The notes beneath the pieces were generated by a model. That model had not been told where the DNA came from. It saw nothing but the letters and a program-made list of their open reading frames with translations, and made no database searches. 64,000 nt of DNA. It comes from Corythucha ciliata. Its lineage: Eukaryota > Arthropoda > Insecta > Hemiptera > Tingidae. Positions 36,559-48,500 of this stretch are shown piece after piece. The DNA lies in assembly GCA_038030265.1 (NCBI GenBank), contig CM075938.1:22855009-22919008 (forward strand). Direction: 5' to 3'. Position numbers and translations under genes: made by a program. The first letter of the stretch is position 1, and each line of letters begins with the position of its first letter.

Positions 36559-39500
36559 AGCCATTGTTGATGGCCACACAGGTGAATTTCTCGTCGACAT
36601 CAGTATCTTCCTATACGCGAACTTGATTTTGAAGAAATAAAGGTCTCTTTTTTTCAATACAAACTGTTATTTCTGCCAAATAAACGGGGAAAAAAGTGGT
36701 AGAGGATTCGTTATAGAAGTTTTCTTGAAATTTTTGTTGTCCTGCGTCATGATTTAGTGTTGACAAAGGGACCTTGACTTTTATGACAAAATTGGACATT
36801 TTCTGTTTGCCCAGCTTTGACCTGCTGTCGTGGTGACCAAGAAGACTCATTCCCTCGGAAAGTGTCATTTCTAACGGATAAAATGTTTTTTGTTTTTTTC
36901 TCGAATCCGGCGACAGAAGTCGCAAAAAGTTCGTTCTGAAACAACAAAATCACATTCTATCGAGAAAAGCTCGAGATGCCCTAAAAACGAATGAAAAATC
37001 ATACCTCGAAAACTACTGGGTTCGGACCATGATGTATTTCGTCTTTTTGATTGCAAATCAGGTCTACTTTAACCCGTTTTATTTTTCCAAGTTATGCTGA
37101 AACACAGGGAACTTGTTTCACAGATTGCCCAAGATTTGGTCAAGTTTAAGGTGCGTTCATACCGAAGTGTCCCACTACACTTCTCTCTGGACATAAGTGT
37201 AGTGTCAGAAAAAAATTCCGCTTTGATTGTACAAACACTGATGAAAATGTCTAGAAGTGTGTCTTAACACGTGAATTTCAAGCAGTAAGTGTTAAGGAAC
37301 ACTTCGGTGTAAACGCACCTTTAGATTGGAAGTAGCCGAGAACTAAGAAATTGCTCACTTCAGAACTCGTAACTTCGCCTGATTTTTTAATGAGAACCTC
37401 GCATTTCACGATCGAACATTTACGATTTAACAATTTACGACACGATCCGAAAATTCAGCCGGAATCGGGACGGAGGGAAACTTTCCCAATCCCGTGATAG
37501 GGAAAACATTGAAATCTGTGGAGGACAACGCTGCGTTGATATCCCCTTTTCTCATACACGAAACCTTCTCAAGGAGCCACCTTTCACCGTCGACCGTCAT
37601 CTTCATATCATTTATGCGCGCATTATGGCGAGAACATTTGTCGCCGTCGAAACCAAGTAATATTTGGCTTTTGATCGCAATTTCACCCCTTTGATCTTCA
37701 AAAATCTAACGAGCTCCTCTAACGTAGCCCCGGCGTCGGGACTCACTGACAACATTGCCTCTGGTACATATTCCGGGTTCAATTTCACTTTTTTACAAGC
37801 ATGTCTCGCGCTCATGACCTGCAATAATAAAGTAATTAATTAGTGTCTTACACGAATTTGTGTAATTAAAGTCATATGTGAAGGTGTGGGTTTAGTAGTA
37901 GCTCAGTAGGCCGATGAAGAATTTACTTTTCCAGTAGTGTTTTTATTGAAACTTGACCATTCTAGAGAGCTAAACCCAATTAATGAATCTAATTAGCAAT
38001 GTGCTGAATAATTTGCTTACTTACTTGAAAAAAAAATCATTAGATGTTCTGATGGACGGAACAGGACATATTAACGGGACAAGCTTACAGTATTTTACGT
38101 AATTTCCGGTGTTTTATACGTATGACTGGTCTAAATGTCTTCCGAGCGTCCCTTCATTATTGGTTTCTGTAAGGAAATATAAGGCTACATTCAAGAACAA
38201 AATATTCTGTGGGTAGATATCTTTCATCAAAGACATCTGACCGACAGTTCACTTCGTCCAACCAAGAACATTGCGCCGAACGTTGGCGTGTGTTTACTCG
38301 TGAGAAAGGGGCAAATTGCACTGCCACAGTGATTAAGCAATTTTCTGGGTGTCGACAATAACTTTTGTTAACTTCTCGCTCATTCTGCCATTACAAATCA
38401 GCGGCTTTTAGGTGGCAGACAATGATTTTTCTACCTGGGGTATCACATAATTCCATATGTCAGAGTTTCAAACGCCCTAAATTACAAATTTTTATTTGGA
38501 GTCTGCCGCCGGAAAGCAATGATCTGCGAGAGGCAGACAAAGTTTTTCTTACTACCCAGGTCATGAATTTTCATACATCAAAGGATCGAGCCTCCTAAAT
38601 TGAGTAAGTTTTAGAGCCCCAAATTGCAATTTTTCAATTTGAGTCTGCCATACGATAACAGCGGTTTGTGTATGGTAGACAATGTTTTTTCGTCCTTTTA
38701 TAGGGCATATTGTCTGACTTTAAACTTGCAGCCCTCCTAAAGATGACATAATTTCACCCAAAAAAGTGCGATTTTTGAAAACCAGTCTGCCATGGGTAAA
38801 CAGCGGCTTTGAATTGGCAGACTTCTCGAAACAAGTTACTCTTAACTCAAAGATTCAATCCCCCGAGTCTCATCTATCCTAGAATCAGCTTCATTTTTTT
38901 TTTTTGCAAATTTGGACGCCTTCACGTGGTCACCACCAGAAGCAGAGGCTATGGAGTGGCAGACAAGGCTTACTTCACTCAAAATGGAGTGCCCTTCGAG
39001 AATTTCAATAGCAACCTTCTCCTAAAATGAGTACCTACCTTTTTTCGGGCCTGTCTCCAGGACTAAGAGGCTCTCCCATTTCATCAAAAGTTAGTGGTAA
39101 CATCAGGTTAGGGTTGTTAAGGTGGTATTTTTGGGTTGGGGTAGTAGTTTTAGGGTGCATCAGTAGGTACGACCCACCAGTATGACACGCGTACCGTATA
39201 GGTTAAGGAAACCATTGTTTGATGATTAGTGAGAGTGGGGGGATATTTGTTTTAATAATCCCATTTATTTCCACGACGGTATCGTTACTTTCAGTCATTG
39301 GAGGGGATGAAATTTTGATAAAGTGTAAGTTGGTGTAACGAAAGGACAGGGTTTGTGGTGGAAAGGGGGTGGACGGGGCTTCACAATCGCAGCCATCAAG
39401 CCCCCCCCCTCACCATCACCTATTGGAAAAACACGGAGAGGAAGAGAGGGGAGTAACTTCCCCCATCCATTTCACAAAACTCTTCCACTCTTCATTTTCA

Positions 39501-42500
39501 AGTATGGTGAGTGGCAAGGGGTGGGAAGGTACTTTCAAATTACCTTAGAAGGGAGTTTTGTTGGATGAGGTAGGGTCGTTACGCTTCATGGCTGGACAAA
39601 CAACGGTGAAATAAGATAAAGCTTTTTCAGCGCTATTAGCACTTCTCTATTTCTTTCTACTCCGGTGGTTCAAGGTTTTTTTTTTCGTACAAGAGGACTT
39701 TAGGTCTAACTGTAGTGGGGATGATAAAACGCTACGGCAAAATTAAATTTTTAATTATAAAGCGCTCGAAATAAATTGAATTATCGCATTTTAATTACAG
39801 CAGCGCTTTCTAAATTGGGTCATTAGTGGAAAAGGTACCTCTCAGAACGCTGGGAAGCAGTGCTAATTGCCCCGGGTACTTCTCCCCCTCTACAATAATC
39901 CTTCAAAAAGGGGATGGAAAACTTGGATACTAACAAGCAGGTAACTGTTACTTAAAACTGTCTGTTAACTAAATGACGAAGATTAATAGGAAGGGAAAGA
40001 GAAAGAGAGAGAAACTGACGTTCCCTCATTCCCTTCCATTCCACTCTCCAACCGCTTTTACCCTGTGCACTTTGTGAAACGAACAACACCGGCTTTTCAC
40101 CCGTTCCTCACCACCACACATATTCACCCTTCTCTCACGATATATACTTGACAGAAAGTTACCGGTAGCGTGTCGAGGAAGACCACGGGGGAAACAAGAA
40201 ACCTCTAGGAAACAGACGTCTGACAAGTGAAGTTACACCAGGGAAAAACTGTTGAGATACTTTTAACATGGTGTGTGTGTGTGAAAGTGTCATTTATTAT
40301 TCCCCCTCCCACATCTTATTCATCTGCAAACTGGGAGATAAAGAACCACGTTAATAAATTATTGAAGGGGGAGGAGATGGCCAGGAATCCCGGAGTTGTT
40401 GGAAGTTTCTAATAAGATTACACGGGAAGTTCTTCATTTGCCAGAAGCGAAGTTCTATAAAGCGCAGAGCTGTACAGGCCGCCCACGCTTACCCACCGTG
40501 ATGGTGGCGGTGGTGGGGACTTAAAAGAGGTTTATAAGCTTCTTGGGCCAATTATCTAAATAGAAACCAGAGAAGGGATCACTCAAAAGTTGAGAGGATA
40601 TTTTGACTTCCATCTACACTTCAGCGTTCCCCCATCTCCATACCAAAACTCGTTCCCTTTTGACGAAGGACAACTTAAGGATTGTCCACCTTTAAGAGAC
40701 AAGAATGAGACGAAGAAAAGTCTCGTTGAGTTCATGAATATTACATGAGTTCTATAACGGTGATTCCTTCCTTGTTGAAGTTTCTGTAAAATACCTTCAA
40801 ACCCCCATCCCCCTGTCATTTACGATCCGAAAAATATTCAGCACAATCTGCATATTTTGATTTTTAGACTCAGAGCTCTGCATAGAAGGTACAACTTTTT
40901 CCAGCACATAAATGCCAAAAACTTATTATTTTTTTTTACAACGTAAGTTGAAATATTAAGTAGAGGAATGCATAAATTTCGTACTTTTGAGCCCTTACCC
41001 CTTCACCGGTGGACTTGAACTTGAAATTAGAGACGCGTAGCAACAAGATGTTTCAAATGAATCACGTTCGCCCAGGGTCTCATTTATCCTCTCTCCACCA
41101 TTCTTATACCAACCTCCACCAACCCCATTATCTCACACTGAACCCGTCTAAACCCAAATTAATTAACCCCTGAGAGATGTGCATTCCAAGGGTAAAACAA
41201 ACAACGTCGGGTGACCCCTCAGGCACTGTCATTATTCAGGTCGACGTAAATTAATTTCTGGCCTGCCAAAACAGCCCGAGCTGAACGAAAATGGCAACTT
41301 TTCCCTCCTCTCACACTACTTTCCATGAGCCAGTATTTATTTCGAATTTTGTTCCACACACACATCCAAGTAAGATTTTGGACTGTGAAACTGTTCCCCT
41401 ATTCAAACATCATCATTACAAACTGCGGCTCTCTGACAATACCCCCCCCCCCCAATCCCTCAAATCACATCATATCACACACGCCTTTACTTAGAGCTCC
41501 AGATTTTTATTTTTCAAACAGTTTTATCCACCAGAAGCACTGATAGGTCAACAAACTCCTTCATTTTTTAGGATGACATTGATAGATTACAGTGCTAACC
41601 TCTACCCCTCACCCACCCGTGGCTGACAACTCCCCACTTCTTCTTGAGGATCATCTAAAATAAATGTTTTTTCTAAGCTAATAAGAAAATAAGATCCAGA
41701 AGAAAAATTTTGGAGGTCTCAACAAATCGAACGCTGACTTTCGAATAACACCAGGCCACATCAGAGTTTTTAAAACACAGGTACTGCAACACGGATTTCA
41801 GCGCCATATTTGGTCCCTCAGTTGTTAGGGTAAACAAAATATCATGAATGAAAAAATTGTCATCGTAACAGCAAACAAACGCGGAACGCGATCGAAATAA
41901 ATCAAAAAATATTACTTGTCAATGAGATCAGGTGATAATTATAATCATGTGAGGGACCAAGCATGGCGCCGATATCCGTGTTGCAGTACTCGTGTTTTAT
42001 AGTGCCTTAGGTATTAGAAGCGGTGGGCAAGGTGAGGTTGATTCCTTGACTTCAAAAGTTCAATAACTATCTAGTTTTATGACGCGGGTCCAAGATTTCG
42101 GGGTAATTCGTAGTAAGATTCAGGGGTTTTTCGCGATAAGATCCAACAGCACTTTCGGACGTAACGTTTTTTTATTTGCACTCACATTCATAACTTCCGG
42201 GCAATGCAACTCGGCTGGGCATATACGAAACTCAAATGGTCGCGCTACTAATTAAGCCACTTAGTCTAAAACTAGTGGAAACAGTTAAAGCGCTAACATC
42301 CCCGGCGCCAAGCGCAGTCAAGGCGTCAAGTTACCACAGGCCGTAATTTCAAACTACATCAAGGAGTTAGAAGATTCCGCTGTTTCTTGCGGTTATTGCT
42401 GTGAGGAGTGGTAAGGTGGCTGGAGGCGAGTTTCACGGTGCTCGCTATATTAAGCTTCAGAACCACTTTATTTATTCGGCGTGTTTCTCAGGATATGATT

Positions 42501-45500
42501 AACTTTGTTGTAAGGGTGAGAGGGAGGGCTTTTACTGCGCCTCTTCAACTAAAATCCCTTGGATTTTGCCATTATTCTACACCGTATACGGTCTTCAAGC
42601 CACTTTCCTGAGAAACCATTCACCTGACTCTTCAACACTCAGTCTCCTGCCCCCTTCCCATTCAACAGCCAAACCCGTATATGTGAACTATATGAAGACC
42701 CTTGGGAATTTGTGAAGTAGGGGAGGCACGAGTGTAGTGTTTGAAGGAGGAAGAGAGGGGGTTTTGCGGGTTAAAGTGATGAGAGGCTATGTGAAGTCTC
42801 TCTCAGCCCCTAATTGTACATACAGGTGTGTCCGCAAACTTTCAGCTAATTATACCACCGCTAACTATCCTATCCCCCTTCACTAACACTATGAAAACCC
42901 TTTGCTCTCTGTCTAAACGCTCAACCGCTATAGTGGGGGGAAACATCCATGTTCAACTATTAATTGGCCTTTCAAGTCACAAACTAAGATGAAGAAGGAG
43001 GAAGTGAGGAGGGGTTCCACCGTGAATTTTGTTTGGTTCGAGAATGGGGTGGAGAATGATTTAATGAAAAGCACTCAACTTTTTTTTCTCCTAAAGGCAG
43101 AAAAAACAATACCTACTCATTCTCATTCCCAATACACAAACTTGCGGAAGCGTGAGAACAGAATACATTTTTCAAAACACGAAACCCCTCCAACATTTAT
43201 TTTACAATGATTCCATCGTAAAATAACAAAAAAAAACCCTGCACTATACTTTAGTTTTTTCACAGCGGAAACTTCCATGAAAGGACAAAACGTGAATATC
43301 AGCTGGCGGGCCAACACCTATCGGGGCTCGAGGCGGAAATCTCTATGAGGCCATATAGTCTCCAGATAATCAATAAATGTAATATTTAAGTAGGTAGCGT
43401 TAAATTATGGATTTTCCCTTAATTTATCCACGAGTTAGCGTAATTTATTTCCTCATCAGAGTGCCAAGAGAGAAGGTCTGGACAAAAAAAATGTTGTAGT
43501 AAGAGCAATGTAGGCAACGACCCGCAATACACACGTCCCCAAGTTTTGAAGTTTCCCTTCGTTTATTCCGCCCCTTTAAGGAATAACTCATCTCCTCCCC
43601 CAAAGTCTCCCTGCCTTTAACTCTAACGTATTCGTGAAATTTTTGTGAGAAAGCTCCGCGAAATTTGTTATAAATTGAGCCATCCCCAGTGTACGACCTA
43701 CACCTATCAGGGCCCGGGACGGAAACCACTATTATGAGGCTGTTTAACTTTATACTCTAAATATCTAAGCAAGAAATATATTTTTCACGTTTTGAGTGTT
43801 ATAATACTACTTTATTACTACTTACTTATGGTTAAAATAATTTATAAGCTTTTCTCTCAACTTTTTTTATTTTTATTTTAGCTGCGACTTAGCGCTTTTT
43901 CTACACCTTATCCGCGAGTTCTTTAGCATTTCAGGTTTTAGCCGCCGATCAGCACTTTTTTCTCAATTTTAACCACGGATTAACGTTTTTCTAAATTTTA
44001 AACGCGAATTGACATTTTTCTCCATTTTTTCCGCGAATTAGTGATTTATCTCAATTATCAGAGAATATTAGCCGGGAACTGCTATATAGTCTAGACTCCA
44101 CGACTCCTCGCTTTAAAAAAAAAAGGCCCCAAAAGGCAAAAAGGGGAACTTCCCATTTTGCGAAAGTAAAGACCAGATACGTTCTATTTTGCTGGTATTT
44201 GGAACAGAAACATCTTTTTTGCGGATTTTCACCTCCGAATGTAGTGATTTCGAGGTGACTTGACTTCAATGTTCGCTATGCCGTGATATTTTTTAAATTG
44301 AATGATAGCCCTACCCGCCATTCAATGAAACGTATAGTAACGTTCAAAAGAAAAATTATTGCTTTACCATTCCACGCTGGGTTTTCCCCGAAAGTAATCA
44401 TGTCGCTGCTGTTGATTGTCACAAACATGCATTTCCCCGGCTATTAGTCCCAAACTTTCATTACACGGATATTATAGTCTCGATATACATTGCAGTTTTG
44501 TGGCTATTCATCCATCGATTTTCGATTATATGGCCACCAGTCACCACTTGAAATTTTGCAGCTATTTATCATGCTCAGGCAGTTGCCCTCCCCTATATTA
44601 GATAGCGAAGCTGTGGTGGGACAGGTGCCCATCCCTTAAGGTGGGGTTTCAGGCTGGTTTCCTCGACCCCTTCCCAGTCGCTCCTCGCCTAAACTTCACA
44701 CATACATTTTGGCTCCATTTCTGCATCAATATTCGATTTCTTAGTCTTATTTTAATCTTCAGGAAGTTCTTCAGTGACGTTAGATCTTGCTTTTTCATTT
44801 TTTTTTTTCTAAAATAACCCCAAAACAGTTTAGAATTCAAATGTTTTTAAGGTAATTTCAGGGATGAAATTTGGAAATGCAAGATCTAACGTCACTGTAG
44901 AACTTCCTGAAGATTAAAATAAGACTTTGAAATCGAATATTGGTGCAGAAATGGAGCCAAAATTTATGTGCGAAGTTTGGGCGAGGGATGACTGGGAAGG
45001 GGTCGAGGAAACCCGCCTGAAACCCCACCTTAAGGTGCTTTTACACTGAAGTGTCGCGCTACACTTATTGCTTGAAATTTAGTGTCGGACACAAATTTCC
45101 TTGGTGTAACACAAACTTCCAGAAAATTTTATCAGAATTTGTACAGTCAGTGTACATGTTTATGTCTGACACTTTACATCTATGTCGAGACATTAGTGTA
45201 GCTACATCCTATACAGGATCCTATAACATTTCGGCGGATTTGGCTCACTAAAAATTTAATTTCACTGGTTTATATATACATAGTTTTGGAGCAATCGAAA
45301 TTTTCAGACCTAGGACTGTGATCATGCAGTGACGTTCCGCCCTTAGTTCTAGTTTTGGTGGTGGTGGTGGTGTTGGTTTTCGCTTCAATCTTCTGGATCG
45401 ACAGTCAGGCGGGGTGGCTTCGAATATGCCTGTCGCAATTTGGTTAGGGTGATTTTCAAGGCTCGTGTGGAAACGAGTGTAAGAGGTCCATATATAGAAC

Positions 45501-48500
45501 TGATTATTCTGTGGTGACTTCAACGTCTTTGTGGAGGCTGGTGTTTCTGATGTACCACGGCGCGTCCGTAATGACTCCAAAGACGCGGTTTTGAAAAGTT
45601 TGGATACGTTTAATTTGAGAGTCAGATGCGCCGCCCCAGACTTGGATGCAGTATTCCCAGATTGGACGTGTTAACGTTAGATAAATGAGACGTTTTGTGT
45701 CAAGTGATAATGGAGACAGGTTTCCCAGAAGGGGCTTGAGATTTCTGAGGCGATTGCGGCATCTTTGAAGTATATATGTTACGTGGGCTTGGAAGGTCAG
45801 ACGTTTATCAAGTAATATACTCCCAGGTAGCGGACGGCAAGTTCTGTGGGCACTTGAACTTCACCAACTCTCAATTGTGGCGTATGATGGTTGTGGAGGT
45901 AAGTGAAAATCACGCAGCTGGACTTTTGTGGATTGAGTTTTAAATTCCAGCGTGAGGTCCAATCATTGAGGTCGATGGTGAGCTCTTCGAGCTCCCAACC
46001 CGCTCTCTCACCTCTTGGCGAGCTACAGACGAAAGCTGCATCATCAGCAAACTGAGCAGAAATCATGTTCGGAGATGAAAGAGTGCGACCCGTGAGTCTA
46101 CCTTGGGGGACACTCGCTCAAATAAGTCGCGTGCGAGATACGGCTGTTTTGCCACATTCTATCGAACGCTTTTTCGGTGTCAGCAAACAGTCCTATGCAA
46201 GTTTCTTTTTTCTCCTAGATGTCCAGTATTTGGTCCGCGAAGCGGTGTAATTGGTGAATACATGAGTGGGCGTTTCGGAATCCGAACTGGGTTGCTGGTA
46301 CGAGATGTTCAAGGTAGTGGACTAACTTGAGTAGAAGCAGCCTTTCAAAAACATCCTTCTATCTAAAGTGAGGAGGTCTCTTCGTTTTCGTTGTTCTTTC
46401 TCCATAGAGAGCTTCAGTCAGGTCTTTCGTTGCTCTGTTTAGATACGTTTTATATACTGGGTAACGGGTTGCCTGCCAGAGTAATTTGGCTGATTTCTTC
46501 ACTTGGAGAATCTGGATGATGTGTGGTGATGGTGGTTTCTGTCATGGGGTCGAAGATGCTTATTCGATGTTTGGAGGCTTTGGTTGCACAGCATTGTATC
46601 AGTCTAGTGAAGTTGGCAGTCGCAACACCGACATCTTTCGTTGTTTTGAAGGGTATTTGCGTGTTAGTATACCTGCAGCTAAGATTTCTTTGTACTTCGT
46701 CCAGTTTATATTACTGGTTGGGATTCGCTCGTTTCGGGAGTACAACGGAGGTGTAGCTTGCACTTTTAGAAGCAGTGGAAGGTGGTCGGAGCTAAGCTCA
46801 TGTAGCACTTAGAATGTGAGCAGTTAGAAGAGATATTATTCGAAAGGAAAAAATCGGGAATGTCAGGTGAATGTGCAGGGCTGTCTGGGAAGTGGGTGGC
46901 TTCTGATGGATGTATTACTTCTAAGCTACGAGCCAAGATCACATTATTTAGAGCCAGACCTCTGGGATTTGAAGTGGTTGACCCCCACCTTGGATGCTTT
47001 GAATTCAGGTATCCTCATAGGTTGAAGTTAGGCCCCGAGCCTTGAATTATTGACTGAAAGTCAGGCTCCTTTATAGTGTTTTCAGGTGCTGACTAGAACG
47101 CAGCTACGTTGTAGGTACGATCAGATATGGTAGCATTGATTCTAACTATTTGATAGTTAGTTTCTCTAACGAGTGGAAGATCGTTGTGCTGCAGAGATGA
47201 TTTAACGTATATGACGAAGCCTCCTATACGATGGTTGAAGGGGTGGTCAGCTCTAGTGAAATTATAACCGGGAATGAAGAAGTTAATGGATGGGGCGAGC
47301 TTCGTTTCAGTAAGCAATATGACATTTATGTTGTTTGTTTTGAGGAAAAGATCAAGCTCGTGGAATTCGTCCGCCTGACGAAGTATTCACGATGTAATTA
47401 ATTTAGGAAGTAACTGAGTGAGAGCTGAAACTAATGGTTGACCGAGTGAGAGTAGCATTTAAATTCCGTGAATTAGCACTTTTTCTCACTTTGAGCTGCA
47501 AATTAGCGTTTCATATAATTTCAGCCTCGATTATTAGTGATTTTTTACAATATTGGCTGCAAGATAACGGGTTTTAAACATTTTTGCCTTGGTTGTCATT
47601 ATTTTTTACTTTCAGATATTGATCAGCTCTTTTTCTCTGTTTTAGGCCAAAAATTACCTTCAGAAGCTCTAGATTGGCGTTTTCCTAAATTTTAGCTATG
47701 AGTCAGCGTTTTTATAAATTTTAGTTGTGAATTAGTGCTTTTTTATTTAGCTGCAAACTAGGGAATTTTCCATTTGTATCTGCGAATTTACTTTTTCTAC
47801 ACTACATTCGCGAATTAACGTTTTTCCCCAATTTCATTCACATAAATTCTAGATTTTTCTCAATTTCAGCAATTTTTTTCAATTCGCCGTTTATTCAATT
47901 TTGGCCGCGAATTACGATTGTCCAAGTTCAAGGAACTGGTTAGCAATTTTCCGAAATTCCAGTCGTCAATTAGCGTTTTTTAAATTTTTACAAAAATAGC
48001 TATGAATTAGCGGCTTTTCTCTTTTTTATACGTAGATGGGTGACTTCTCACAAATTTCAGTTCGCAATTTTAGCCCCAAATTCGCGTTTTTAATTTCGTT
48101 TTTAGCGCATTTCATTCTGAAAATGCACTATTTGTTTTTTAATTTAATTTTTTTTCTTCAATTTTACCCAAGTTTTTTATCACTTATACTATGTCGTATC
48201 CATGTCGAGTAATTGTCCATTTCACGAAATGGATGTCCATTTCACGAAGTGGTTCCACTTGCCGTAACTTCAAAAAATTACGACATCTGGACAAAAAAAT
48301 TGTCCATTTCTTGAAAAGGAAATCGTGTTTGTCCAGTTGCTGAAATCAAGCTTCCATACTACAAGTGGATGCAACAACATTATCCGTTTCGTGAAACGGA
48401 TGAGTGAGGAATCTCAGGCGCTGAAACAATTTTTTTTAATATAAAAAGGTTATTTTACTGAGCACTCAAAAACCCGCTAAAAAATGACGTTGTGCATCCA

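Noticed and set aside
38384..39020. CRISPR-like array
   Set aside because: Units are long, diverged and eukaryotic intronic. There are no identical direct repeats with unique spacers and no cas genes.
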